Shown here one piece after another: positions 9,130 through 17,583 of a DNA stretch of 64,000 bases; the stretch's first letter is position 1, and every line of letters starts with the position of its first letter. Both the position numbers and the translations under genes were made by a program. The notes beneath the pieces were generated by a model. That model was not told the DNA's origin. It worked only from the letters and a program-made list of their open reading frames with translations, and ran no database searches. This stretch comes from Bacteroidota bacterium (GTDB lineage Bacteria; Bacteroidota; Ignavibacteria; Kryptoniales; JAKASW01), in assembly GCA_021789975.1 (NCBI GenBank), contig JAJYIT010000017.1:22238-86237 (forward strand), in the 5' to 3' direction.

Positions 9130-9519
9130 ATGTTAATTCTGGTTTATATTCTGGTCGGAATCTTTTTTGCCTTCATGGCGATGCAATATCTGATGATTCT
9201 TAGAAGCAAGAAGAATAAAGGCAAGAGAATCGATCCGCTCGGCGGGCGACTCGGCAAGATGATGGCGGCGGGGGAGAGAGCCATGGTGTATTTTTATTCA
9301 CCCACCTGCCGCGCCTGCAAATATCAGACGCCGATCATTGATCGGTTGATTTCGGACGGACATAGAATACAAAAGGTAGATATATCAAGAGATCTTTCGG
9401 TAGCAAGAAAATTCGGGGTGATGGCCACTCCCACGACAGTTGTCTTGAAAGGAAACGAAATAGTTGAGTTCATGGTAGGTGCAAAAACGGAAGACAAGTT
9501 AAGGAGCTATTTGAGTTGA
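9130..9519 (+). CDS. Membrane-anchored thioredoxin-fold protein (CxxC)
   Basis: 129 residues: an N-terminal transmembrane helix (about residues 3-24), a basic linker (RSKKNKGKR) and a thioredoxin fold with YFYSPTCRACKYQTP (Cys60, Cys63) and the cis-proline in MATPTTVVL. With positive charges just after the helix, the redox domain probably faces the cytoplasm, unlike the TlpA-type protein two genes downstream. It could relay electrons at the inner leaflet, for instance to the neighbouring DUF6132 protein. It starts 3 bp after the previous stop and overlaps the next start. Confidence 0.82.
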   Translation: MLILVYILVGIFFAFMAMQYLMILRSKKNKGKRIDPLGGRLGKMMAAGERAMVYFYSPTCRACKYQTPIIDRLISDGHRIQKVDISRDLSVARKFGVMATPTTVVLKGNEIVEFMVGAKTEDKLRSYLS

Positions 9520-9932
9520 TGGTCGGTAATGCGAAGCAATCGACGTCCGCCCAACTGGCTTACACTGTCGAGAGTAATAGAAGATTTGAGGAGATCGTCT
9601 CCGATGTGGAGAAGAAGATCCAGGAGAACGGTTTCAGAGTTCTGTATGTGCATGATGTTCAGAAGACGATGCAGGATAAAGGCTTTGAATTTTCAAGGTA
9701 CAAGATAATCGAGATGTGCAACGCAAAGCTCGCTCATGACATACTCCTCGCGGAGATGGAGATCGGGCTGATGATACCCTGTAAGATAAACGTGTACGAA
9801 AAGGGAGGGAAGAGATATGTCTCGGGTATGCTGCCGACTCTTATTTCCGATTTATATCCGAAAGTCGATCTCGGTTCCGCTCCTGATGAAGTCGAAACAA
9901 TCATAAAGAAAATTATCGATGAGGTCAAGTAA
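9519..9932 (+). CDS. DUF302 domain protein
   Basis: A 137-residue soluble protein with the DUF302 fold: TVESNRRFEEIVSDVEKKI at the start, VLYVHDVQKTM in the middle, then EMCNAKLAHDIL and an IGLMIPCKINVYEKGG strand. The two cysteines (in EMCNA and MIPCK) are characteristic of this family. DUF302 proteins recur near thiol, sulfur and metal genes, but their biochemistry is not established. The ATG at 9519 shares its A with the stop of the preceding gene and has AAGGAG 12 nt upstream; a TTG one codon earlier is less likely. Confidence 0.85.
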   Translation: MVGNAKQSTSAQLAYTVESNRRFEEIVSDVEKKIQENGFRVLYVHDVQKTMQDKGFEFSRYKIIEMCNAKLAHDILLAEMEIGLMIPCKINVYEKGGKRYVSGMLPTLISDLYPKVDLGSAPDEVETIIKKIIDEVK

Positions 9933-9933
9933 G

Positions 9934-10536
9934 ATGGCACACAAACAAAAACAAAAGGGATTTTTAGAGAAGAATCTTCATCTTATCGTCATCGCCGTCG
10001 TGGCACTCCTCGTAGTGGGAGTTTATTTAATGAAATCTAACAACAACTCTGCGGAGGCGAGTCAGGCTTCGATGGCAGGCGTGCCCGCTCAGTCAGATCC
10101 AACAGAGACGCCGGGCGGCGGGACCGTAGCACCGGACTTCACGCTAACGTCGACAGAAGGGAAGACCATAAAGCTTTCCGATTATCGGGGAAAAGTCGTC
10201 ATCGTCGATTTTTGGGCTACGTGGTGTCCCCCATGTAAGGCAGAAATACCCGATTTCATCAAGCTGTATTCAAAGTATAAGACTGATGATTTCCAGATGC
10301 TCGGGATTTCTCTCGATCAAGGGGGGCTGCATGACGTCGTTCCGTTTATGAAAAACTACGGAATCAATTATCCGATAATGCTCGGCACCGAGCAAGTAGT
10401 CGATGAGTACGGCGGCATCAGGGGAATTCCGACGACGTTTGTGATCGACAAGAAGGGGAACATTGCCGCCGCCTTCGAAGGGTATCGACCGGCCTCCGTC
10501 TTTGAGAAACTTGTGCAGAAGCTGGTGAAAGAGTAG
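9934..10536 (+). CDS. TlpA/ResA-like membrane-anchored thiol-disulfide oxidoreductase
   Basis: A 200-residue protein with an N-terminal signal anchor (residues 16-33), a Ser/Asn/Pro-rich spacer and a TlpA-type thioredoxin domain: APDFTLTSTEGKTIKLSDYRG, then FWATWCPPCKAEIP (Cys98, Cys101) and the cis-proline loop GIPTTFVID. The CPPC active site and the extra-cytoplasmic orientation are those of ResA/CcmG/TlpA reductases that keep periplasmic thiols, such as apocytochrome c, reduced. CcdA at 560-1291 would be its natural electron source. An in-frame ATG at 9919 is possible, but 9934 follows the upstream stop directly. Confidence 0.9.
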   Translation: MAHKQKQKGFLEKNLHLIVIAVVALLVVGVYLMKSNNNSAEASQASMAGVPAQSDPTETPGGGTVAPDFTLTSTEGKTIKLSDYRGKVVIVDFWATWCPPCKAEIPDFIKLYSKYKTDDFQMLGISLDQGGLHDVVPFMKNYGINYPIMLGTEQVVDEYGGIRGIPTTFVIDKKGNIAAAFEGYRPASVFEKLVQKLVKE

Positions 10537-10964
10537 TGAAGAGGCTCCTGATCCCGGCAGCGCTCCTCATCGTTTTTAGTTTGTCAGCGCCGCTCCGCGC
10601 TCAATCGAAAGAAAGCTTGAAGATCATCTTTCACGTCGATTCTCCGGATGTGCGTGAGCTTGAGATGGCTTTTCACAACGCTCACAGCGTCGAGATGCAC
10701 GCTGGGAAGGGAGATGTTCGGATGGTCGTCGTGGTGAATGGGCCTGCGGTTAAGTTTCTCTTGAAAGGGAATAACTCAGGAATAGATAGGCAGGTCCACA
10801 GGCTGGTCTCAACCGGAGAGGTAAGCTTCCACGTTTGTGAAACTAGTCTGAAGGCTTTTCACTACAAGACGACTGATGTCCTGGGCGATTGTGTGATCGT
10901 TCCTGCCGGAGTGATCGACATTGCCGATCTGGAAGCATCGGGGTATGCTTACATAAAGCCGTGA
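10536..10964 (+). CDS. Secreted DsrE-family protein
   Basis: 142 residues with a cleavable-looking signal peptide (MKRLLIPAALLIVFSLSAPLRA) and a DsrE/DsrF-like fold (KIIFHVDSPDVRELEMAFHNAH, VVVVNGPAVKFLL). Cytoplasmic DsrE/TusD proteins carry persulfide sulfur; periplasmic DsrE-like proteins are common in sulfur-handling loci but less well understood. Cys101 (FHVCETSLKA) is at the place expected for the sulfur-carrying residue, and Cys119 is a second one. The GTG start overlaps the previous stop by one base. Confidence 0.82.
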   Translation: MKRLLIPAALLIVFSLSAPLRAQSKESLKIIFHVDSPDVRELEMAFHNAHSVEMHAGKGDVRMVVVVNGPAVKFLLKGNNSGIDRQVHRLVSTGEVSFHVCETSLKAFHYKTTDVLGDCVIVPAGVIDIADLEASGYAYIKP

Positions 10965-11001
10965 GACTAAGTCTGATTAAGATTATATCGGTGGAGAAAT
11001 A

Positions 11002-11412
11002 ATGAGAATTGAGCTGAAGCAAGTCCAGGGAAATACTTATGTCGGCAAGGCGGATTCGAATCATTGGGTTCCGATTGACACATCTGCGAAAGACGATGGC
11101 AGCGGTGCAGGCACCGGGCCGATGGAGATGGTGCTGATCGCGTTGGCGGGATGTACCGCGATGGATGTTGAATCGATCCTGAAGAAGAAGCGGGCAGATA
11201 TGCGGAAGCTCGAGTTGGAAATCACGGCCGAGCGGGCCAGCGAACATCCGAAGGTCTTCACGAAAATACACTTAGTTTACATTATCCACGGGAACGTGAG
11301 GCAGGTTGATGCAGAACATGCGGTCTCTCTGTCGCGCGAGAAGTACTGCTCCGTGTCGGCGATGCTTAAATCAACCGCAGAAATAGATCATGAAGTCAGA
11401 ATTGTGGAATGA
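11002..11412 (+). CDS. OsmC/Ohr-family peroxiredoxin-like protein
   Basis: A 136-residue OsmC-fold protein. Family members reduce organic hydroperoxides, or react with persulfides, through two cysteines. Both are present, Cys51 in ALAGCTAMDVESIL and Cys116 in REKYCSVSAML. Length fits the YhfA/OsmC subgroup. A GGTGGAG ribosome site precedes the ATG, 37 bp after the DsrE gene. It is the last gene of the thiol-redox run; the next gene is on the opposite strand. Confidence 0.9.
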   Translation: MRIELKQVQGNTYVGKADSNHWVPIDTSAKDDGSGAGTGPMEMVLIALAGCTAMDVESILKKKRADMRKLELEITAERASEHPKVFTKIHLVYIIHGNVRQVDAEHAVSLSREKYCSVSAMLKSTAEIDHEVRIVE

Positions 11413-11433
11413 GTACCTATTCCGAGACCGGTA

Positions 11434-11459
11434 ATCCGGGCATCTGAAAGCCCCCGGAT
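11434..11459. terminator. Possible bidirectional hairpin between osmC and surE
   Basis: ATCCGGG (11434-11440) pairs with CCCGGAT (11453-11459) between two convergent genes. There is no T tract, so intrinsic termination is uncertain. Confidence 0.35.
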
Positions 11460-11477
11460 AGCCGTCTTAGCCGGCGC

Positions 11478-12263
11478 TTACAGTTTGAACTTCAATTTCC
11501 CTTCCCATTCTCTTCTCATCTTCTCAAGGAAATCACGGTGTGTCAGGTCGAAGTGGATCGGTGTGACCGAGATGAATCCGTCCTTTAGGGCAATTTGATC
11601 GACGTCGCCATCATGATCGAGAATGCGCATGTTGCCAGCTAACCAGTAATAATTTCTGTTCTTCGGATCTTTTCGTTGGTAAAACTTGTCGTCCCACCTG
11701 GATCGACCCTGACGTGTGAACCTTACTCCCTTAATCTTTCCTGCCGGTATTGCGGGAACGTTGATGTTTAGTATGGTGTCTTTGGGTAATCCATTTCTAC
11801 AGACAAACCTCGCCATCGTTGCTGCCACCTTAGCCGCCGGTTCGAAGTCGGGGTGCTGGGTGTATTCGAGTGATACAGCTATCGCCGGGATGCCGAGGAT
11901 AGTTCCTTCCGTCGCCGCGCTGACTGTTCCCGAATAGATTACGTTCACTGCGGTATTGAGACCGTCGTTTATTCCGGATACCACAAGATCAGGCTTTGAT
12001 TTTAGAATCGATCTTATACCGAGTTTAACGCTGTCGGCAGGTGTCCCGTCCACGGCGTACCCGAATACTTCTCCGTCCCGCCTGAACTCGTGAGCCCTGA
12101 GAGGAGTACGAACGGTGATGGCGTGGCCCACTGCACTTTGTTGAATGCTCGGCGCCACCACTTTCACCTCTGCGAATTTCTTCAATGCTTTTGCGAGAAC
12201 ATACAATCCCGGAGCATCAATGCCATCGTCATTTGAGACAAGTATAAGAGGTTTCTTTTGCAT
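11478..12263 (-). CDS. surE: 5'/3'-nucleotidase SurE
   Basis: A 261-residue metal-dependent nucleoside monophosphate phosphatase. The N-terminal metal-binding motif ILVSNDDGIDAPG (Asn11, Asp12, Asp13) is followed by VVAPSIQQSAVGHAIT, a YAVDGTPADSVKLG segment, and LVVSGINDGLNTAVNVIYSGTVSAATEG, all diagnostic of SurE. It removes phosphate from damaged or surplus nucleotides in the cytoplasm. It stands alone on the minus strand, convergent with the osmC-like gene. Confidence 0.95.
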   Translation of the reverse strand: MQKKPLILVSNDDGIDAPGLYVLAKALKKFAEVKVVAPSIQQSAVGHAITVRTPLRAHEFRRDGEVFGYAVDGTPADSVKLGIRSILKSKPDLVVSGINDGLNTAVNVIYSGTVSAATEGTILGIPAIAVSLEYTQHPDFEPAAKVAATMARFVCRNGLPKDTILNINVPAIPAGKIKGVRFTRQGRSRWDDKFYQRKDPKNRNYYWLAGNMRILDHDGDVDQIALKDGFISVTPIHFDLTHRDFLEKMRREWEGKLKFKL

Positions 12264-12551
12264 GCCATAAGTTAAGTCCTTGACTCGATAGTTTTAAGGG
12301 AGAAGTGAGGACCCTGGACCAGCTATCATGGCTATAGCACCTTTCGCGGCTATGAGTCATATCCACCGTAGACTCTTTGAAAATTATCACAGCCAACTTC
12401 TTACGAAAGAGATCAGCATTTCTGAACGACGGAAGGCGGACGCAGCGGACGACCAAATAGCCGGGACGTCGAGTCGTGATTCCCGCCTGTCTCTAAGCGC
12501 TTCTACTTTCCCGGCTCTTTTCTGGGCTACTTACTTGATTGCGATACTTAT

Positions 12552-15500
12552 TTATCGTGGATCCAAATTGCCGAGAACGTTCGTGATTGTCTCCAGCAGC
12601 ATTTTCGCGGTGTAGGGTTTCTTGAGTAAAGCGTTGATTGTACTTACGAGATCATACTGCCTGATGCTCTCTGAATATCCTGTCGCGGCGATTATCTTGA
12701 GATCCGGTCTTATCTTCCTTAATGCTCTAATGGTGGCTGCTCCATCCATGACAGGCATCGCCATGTCCGTAATAACGAGCGCGATCTCGTCCTTGTGTTG
12801 CGCGAAAAGAGCAACTGCTTCGCTACCATCACTCGCCAGATGAACGGCGTAACCGTACGCTTCGAGGGTGGATTTTGTAATATCTCTGATGGCTGCCTCG
12901 TCGTCGACGACAAGAATCGTTTCCCCGTGAGCCTGGCGAGGCTTTTCCTCCGCCTCCGGTTGAGGCGCCAAATCTTCACCCTTAAAAAGTGGTAAATAGA
13001 TTTTGAAAGTACTTCCCTTTGTCAGTTCCGATTCTACTTCAATGAATCCATTGTGTGCATCGACTATTTCTTGGACGATTGAAAGGCCAAGTCCGGTCCT
13101 CTTGCCAGCTCCCTTTGTAGTGAAAAACGGTTCAAAGAGCCTGTCCATATGTTCTCTCTTTATACCCACTCCCGTATCAGTCACTTCGATAAGAACGTAA
13201 CTCCCAGGTCTGGCTGAAGGACTCATTTCAGCGTATTGCTCGTCGATCATGACATCCCTGGCAATCAACGTCAACTTGCCGCCCTTAGGCATGGCATCTT
13301 TCGCGTTAATGCAAAGATTCATAATCACCTGGTGGATTTGGGTTTTGTCGGCGAGAATCCGTCGGATATCTTCCGCAACCATGATGTCAAGTGTAACCGA
13401 TTTCGGGAACTTCTCCTCTATAATTCGTTTCATGTCACCCATAATAGTCCGGGGATCGAGTACCTCCTTCTTGGGCTCGTTTCCTCTTGCAAATGCCAGT
13501 ATCTGTTTAACAGCTCCGGTGCCTCTGTTAACCGTGGATTCGAGTGTCGCAAGGAGCTTTACTGTTTTCTCATCGTCTGAGTATTTTCTATGCAGGATCT
13601 CCAGTGCCAGTACAATCGGCGTAAGTACATTGTTGAGGTCGTGGGCGATAGCACTGGCAAGTGTCCCAAGCATTTCCATCCGCTGCGACCTTCTAAACTG
13701 TACTTCAAGTGCCTTCTGGGAGGTTATATCAGTACTTATTATGAGAATTGATTTTGGGCCTCCCAGTTTATCTCTTAAGAGCGTCCACCGACTTAGCACG
13801 GTAATTACTTTTCCGAATCTCGTTTTCTGGTTTAGCTCGCCCTCCCAATGCCCGGAGGCAAGCGTGGAACTGATAGCTTCTCTGTTGACTTCACCGACGA
13901 AGGAGAAATCGGCAGACCCAGAATTGAGCCTTTCATTTTCGACCTTTTCATCTCCGCCCTCACCTTCCACAGAGAGGCCGATCTTGTTCTTTCCGCATAC
14001 CTCCTCGGCGCTCCAGCCGTACAATTCTTCGGCACCTCTGCTCCAGAAGACGACGCGGCTGCTAAGATCCAAAACGGAGATCGCATCGTGCGACTCATCC
14101 AGCAACGCGGCTTGTTCGCGAATCCTTTCTATTGACTTGTAACGCTCGGTTACATCCAACGCCGCCCCGACCGTGTGAGTGACTTTCCCTTTGCTATCGA
14201 CCATAACGCCAATACCTGATTCAACGGTCCGGATTTTCCCGTCGGGAAGCTTCACCTCAAATTCCAGCGTTTGCGGCTCTCTCGTAACAATTGCGCGCTG
14301 CAGCACGTCATTGGTTTTCTTAATATCCTCCGGTGAGAGGAGACGTTCCCAATCCTCCAGCGATATTGTCTTCGGCTCACAGAACCCGAGTATCTCAGAC
14401 ATCTTCCTGTCGCAGACTGCGGAGAAAGTTTCCAGATCAAGGTCCCAAATTCCGACCTGTGCCAGCTCAGTTGCAAGAGAAATCCGCTGAGTCAATTCCC
14501 TTGCAGTTTCATCCGCCTGTTTCCTCTCGCTCACGTCCTGCTTGACCGCTATATAGTTTTTTATTTTTCCGTTGGCGTCGATGATGGGAGTGATGGTCAT
14601 CTCTTCGGTGTAGGTCGCCCCATCCTTTTTGCGATTGACAAGTTCGTTATGCCAGACATTTCCAGTCGTTATCGACTCCCACAAGTCTCGGTAGATAATC
14701 TCCGGCTGAAATCCGGACCTGAGAAATCTTGGGTTTCGTCCGATCGCCTCTTCTGCGGTATAGCCTGTCATTTTTGCGAATGCCGGATTGACCCATTTTA
14801 TGATTCCATCAGGATCGGTTATGATGATACTATTGGCTGCTGCTTCCAGCGCGGATGCCTGCAGTCTCAGGTTCCCTTCGATTCTTTTCCGATCCGATAT
14901 GTCAAGGATTGCTGCCACTCTGATTTCTTTCCCGTTCAGTTCCATTGTCCGCGCTTTGGTTTCAAAAGAGAATTTTGTCCCGTCTTTCTTAATCCCGATT
15001 GCTTCGTAAGTACCAAGGAAGCCATTTGCGATATGATCGGCCACAAGTTTCAGCGACTCTGGAGCAATTACAAGGGAGACGATGTCTTTCCCGAGAAGTT
15101 CTTCCGGCTCGTAGCCGAATAAATTGAAATACTGATTGTTAGCTCTAATCAGCATGCCTTTGTCATGGAACGCGATTGCTTCGTATGCAGCCTCTGAGAG
15201 AAGGCGAAACATTTCCTCACTCTTTCTGAGATCCACGAGAGCCTTCGCTTTTTCAAGTCTTAAGTCTCTTTCTCGAAGCTCCTTTTCAATTGAAGCAACG
15301 AGTCTATTGGGGTCGATTTTTAGAATGTAATCGTTAGCCCCATTTTTCAGAGTGCCGACAGCTCTATCCTCACCTATAGTTCCGGAGACAAAAATGAAGG
15401 GTATAAATTCGTCTTTTGCTCTGACGATCTTTAGCGCCTCGGTTCCTGTTAGACTCGGCATTGTGAAGTCACTGAGGATCAAATCCCACCCGTTTGAAGA

Positions 15501-15638
15501 GAGTGCGGACTCCACCTCGTCTTTTGTTTCGACTCTTCTGAATTCGACATCGTAGCCGGCGCGCTCAATCTGCCTAATCTCCAGCAGCGTATCGTTCTCA
15601 GAGTCTTCAACTACCAGTATCTTCAAATGCTTTTTCAT
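12552..15638 (-). CDS. Hybrid sensor histidine kinase: REC - four PAS - HisKA - HATPase - REC
   Basis: A 1028-residue soluble signalling protein with no transmembrane segment. In order: a receiver domain (about 6-120, phospho-acceptor Asp57 in LILSDFTMP, Lys107), four PAS domains (about 142-252, 262-376, 385-498, 510-642), a HisKA dimerisation helix with His666 in ASAIAHDLNNVLTP, an ATPase domain (N box NLCINAKDAMP, DTGVGI, GLGLSIV) and a second receiver near 912-1025 (ILVVDDE, ALVITDMAMPVMDG). Signal therefore enters by phosphorylation at the N-terminus and by ligand or redox sensing in the PAS domains, and leaves through the C-terminal receiver. No output regulator or partner kinase lies next to it. 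GGAG precedes the start. Confidence 0.93.
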   Translation of the reverse strand: MKKHLKILVVEDSENDTLLEIRQIERAGYDVEFRRVETKDEVESALSSNGWDLILSDFTMPSLTGTEALKIVRAKDEFIPFIFVSGTIGEDRAVGTLKNGANDYILKIDPNRLVASIEKELRERDLRLEKAKALVDLRKSEEMFRLLSEAAYEAIAFHDKGMLIRANNQYFNLFGYEPEELLGKDIVSLVIAPESLKLVADHIANGFLGTYEAIGIKKDGTKFSFETKARTMELNGKEIRVAAILDISDRKRIEGNLRLQASALEAAANSIIITDPDGIIKWVNPAFAKMTGYTAEEAIGRNPRFLRSGFQPEIIYRDLWESITTGNVWHNELVNRKKDGATYTEEMTITPIIDANGKIKNYIAVKQDVSERKQADETARELTQRISLATELAQVGIWDLDLETFSAVCDRKMSEILGFCEPKTISLEDWERLLSPEDIKKTNDVLQRAIVTREPQTLEFEVKLPDGKIRTVESGIGVMVDSKGKVTHTVGAALDVTERYKSIERIREQAALLDESHDAISVLDLSSRVVFWSRGAEELYGWSAEEVCGKNKIGLSVEGEGGDEKVENERLNSGSADFSFVGEVNREAISSTLASGHWEGELNQKTRFGKVITVLSRWTLLRDKLGGPKSILIISTDITSQKALEVQFRRSQRMEMLGTLASAIAHDLNNVLTPIVLALEILHRKYSDDEKTVKLLATLESTVNRGTGAVKQILAFARGNEPKKEVLDPRTIMGDMKRIIEEKFPKSVTLDIMVAEDIRRILADKTQIHQVIMNLCINAKDAMPKGGKLTLIARDVMIDEQYAEMSPSARPGSYVLIEVTDTGVGIKREHMDRLFEPFFTTKGAGKRTGLGLSIVQEIVDAHNGFIEVESELTKGSTFKIYLPLFKGEDLAPQPEAEEKPRQAHGETILVVDDEAAIRDITKSTLEAYGYAVHLASDGSEAVALFAQHKDEIALVITDMAMPVMDGAATIRALRKIRPDLKIIAATGYSESIRQYDLVSTINALLKKPYTAKMLLETITNVLGNLDPR

Positions 15639-16400
15639 CGAGCAGCTCCTAATTCCCTAACTTCTGGTTTAGCGATAGCTATTGAATTCAAGTGGTTCTC
15701 AACGCCTCGGCAAACTCAAGTGAGTCGCCAGGGCCGCGAATGAAACTATTCACTCAGTACTTACTCCTGTCTACAAGGTCAGACTCTTCCTCAGAAGAAA
15801 GAAGGACCACTGCCACGAACAACGACAACCTCATCTAAAATGCCGCTCCTTTTCAATGACCCTTGGATCTATTCGTTTTCGTTTTGGACATTTTCCACCG
15901 AATAAACCTTCCCGATTTTAATGTTGTTTGCGATCCTTTCACGGTAAACTGGAAAGAGCATCGCAAAACCTGCGATCAGTTCGAGTCTATCGATTTCCTT
16001 AAAGCAGATCTCACCTGTCCCTCTTTATCACTTATCCTTTCATCATGAGTCAGAGAAACTGCACACTCACGAGACTCTGCCGGTAAAGCGCCTAATAATA
16101 GAAAGCCACATTTGGTGTCCCGATTGGGAATGATCGGAATTTGGTTTAGCGAAAGGTGCTTTCTGAAGTGCTATGTGCTTATTGAAATCCGGAGGGACTT
16201 TATGAACCCAACAAGAAAACTTAATTGTCGCGTATCGTATTGTCAAGGGGTCATGGTACACCAAATGACCGCCGTTTTGCCGGGCGGCCATTATGCTGCA
16301 GAGAGTGCCCTTGGGCGGATAAATCTCATCTGAATGGTTGATCTCTTCAGCCTTACTCGCTAATTTAAAGAAATTCTATCGCTGTAGGGAGGACTGAGGT
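15639..16400. other. Long intergenic gap, 760 bp
   Basis: Divergent region between the hybrid kinase and an outer-membrane protein gene. Apart from a 43-codon frame with a good ribosome binding site at 16202 (listed separately), nothing recognisable is present: no tRNA, no tmRNA or RNase P RNA signature and no clear repeat. Confidence 0.5.
16202..16333 (+). CDS. Possible small protein (43 aa)
   Basis: A 43-codon frame whose ATG is preceded at the right distance by GGAGGG (16191-16196, 5-nt spacer), which is better than many real starts in this window. The translation begins MNPTRKLNCRVSYCQG and ends SALGRINLI. Two cysteines are spaced six residues apart. It matches no family I know and could be a chance frame. 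Confidence 0.28.
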   Translation: MNPTRKLNCRVSYCQGVMVHQMTAVLPGGHYAAESALGRINLI

Positions 16401-17483
16401 ATGCTTAGGCCGGTAATACTTTTGGTGTTCGCCTTTTTCACACGATCGGTATATGCTCAAGGCATCGGGGCTCCTGTCAGGTTAAACAGTGTCTTGGGAG
16501 ATACGCTAACTCCCGAGATAAATGCGCGCTTCCAACTCCTGCCGCAAATCGCGGGGTTCAAATGGGCGGTATTTTTTCTAGAAGATGATTCCCTTCTTAA
16601 TGCCAAAGTGGAATGGAATAATGATCGTGGACAGTCTCAGGATACTGTTATTACGCCCTACGGAACACTCCAGTCCGTCTCCAAGAAAATGGAAACAGGA
16701 TCCGACGTTTCCTTTGACTCTGCTAAAGTGGAATTAAAAGACGGTACCGTTCTCTTGGGTAAGGTCCTCGGCGAGACAGAGAAGGAAGTGATGTTTCAAA
16801 CGTCGAGATTTGGTTTCCAGAAAATCGAGCGCGGTCAGATTGAGAAGATCAAGTACCAGGCTGTTAGGAGAATGCCTGACTCCAATGGTACCGTTTCAGA
16901 TCCTAATCAGACCAGGGCATTTCTGATGCCTACCGCCACCACATTGCCTGGCGGCACAGGTTACGTAGGGGACTACGAACTTCTTTTCTTCAATGCGGCA
17001 TATGGCGTAGCGGATTGGCTGATGATAAATGGTGGAACGGTTCTCTTTCCCCTTCCAGCAGACGAAATGATATTTGATTACGGCGCAAAAATACGGCTCC
17101 TTGAGATTCCTAATGAGTTTGCCCTCGCAACAGGTGTACAGATTTTGGGCGGAGGTCTGATCAAGGATGCTTCGGGGATGGCCTACGCGGTTGGTAGTGT
17201 AGGGGATGCGGACAGAAAACTGAATCTGGCAATTGGAGATGCCTTTTCAGGACCAGGTGGCGCGTTCATTTGGGGTGTGAGCGGGGACGCGAGAGTGAGC
17301 AGCACTATCAAGATAATGGCAGAGCTTTGGGTGTTCCCCCATTCTTCATATACACCATTGATAGTTGGAGTGAGATTTTTCGGAACCAAACTTGCGGGAG
17401 ATCTGGGACTTCTCTATCCTATCGGTGTAACACTGGGATCACCTATCGGTATACCTGTAGCGAGCATTACCTATGTTTTCTAA
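16401..17483 (+). CDS. Secreted protein of unknown function, probable outer-membrane barrel
   Basis: A 360-residue protein with a signal peptide ending at VYAQ (about residue 20). Residues ~100-150 form a small beta module (VELKDGTVLLGKVLGETEKEVMFQT) like those that precede barrels in other FCB proteins. The rest alternates hydrophobic and polar residues with many glycines and ends in an aromatic residue (ASITYVF), as outer-membrane beta-barrels do. No specific family is recognised. GGGAGGA lies ahead of the ATG. It is monocistronic or leads into the prenyltransferase gene 100 bp downstream. Confidence 0.7.
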   Translation: MLRPVILLVFAFFTRSVYAQGIGAPVRLNSVLGDTLTPEINARFQLLPQIAGFKWAVFFLEDDSLLNAKVEWNNDRGQSQDTVITPYGTLQSVSKKMETGSDVSFDSAKVELKDGTVLLGKVLGETEKEVMFQTSRFGFQKIERGQIEKIKYQAVRRMPDSNGTVSDPNQTRAFLMPTATTLPGGTGYVGDYELLFFNAAYGVADWLMINGGTVLFPLPADEMIFDYGAKIRLLEIPNEFALATGVQILGGGLIKDASGMAYAVGSVGDADRKLNLAIGDAFSGPGGAFIWGVSGDARVSSTIKIMAELWVFPHSSYTPLIVGVRFFGTKLAGDLGLLYPIGVTLGSPIGIPVASITYVF

Positions 17484-17583
17484 CGCAGGTGCCAGACGCG
17501 GACGGGTCTTCGACGGAAATCGGTGACTGATTGTTATATTATTGAAGAGATAAGTTTACTCAGTAACAATCAGGAGATGCATA

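Noticed and set aside
12328..12615. 95-codon plus-strand frame between surE and the hybrid kinase
   Set aside because: No ribosome site, overlaps the kinase 3' end antisense, composition unlike a protein.
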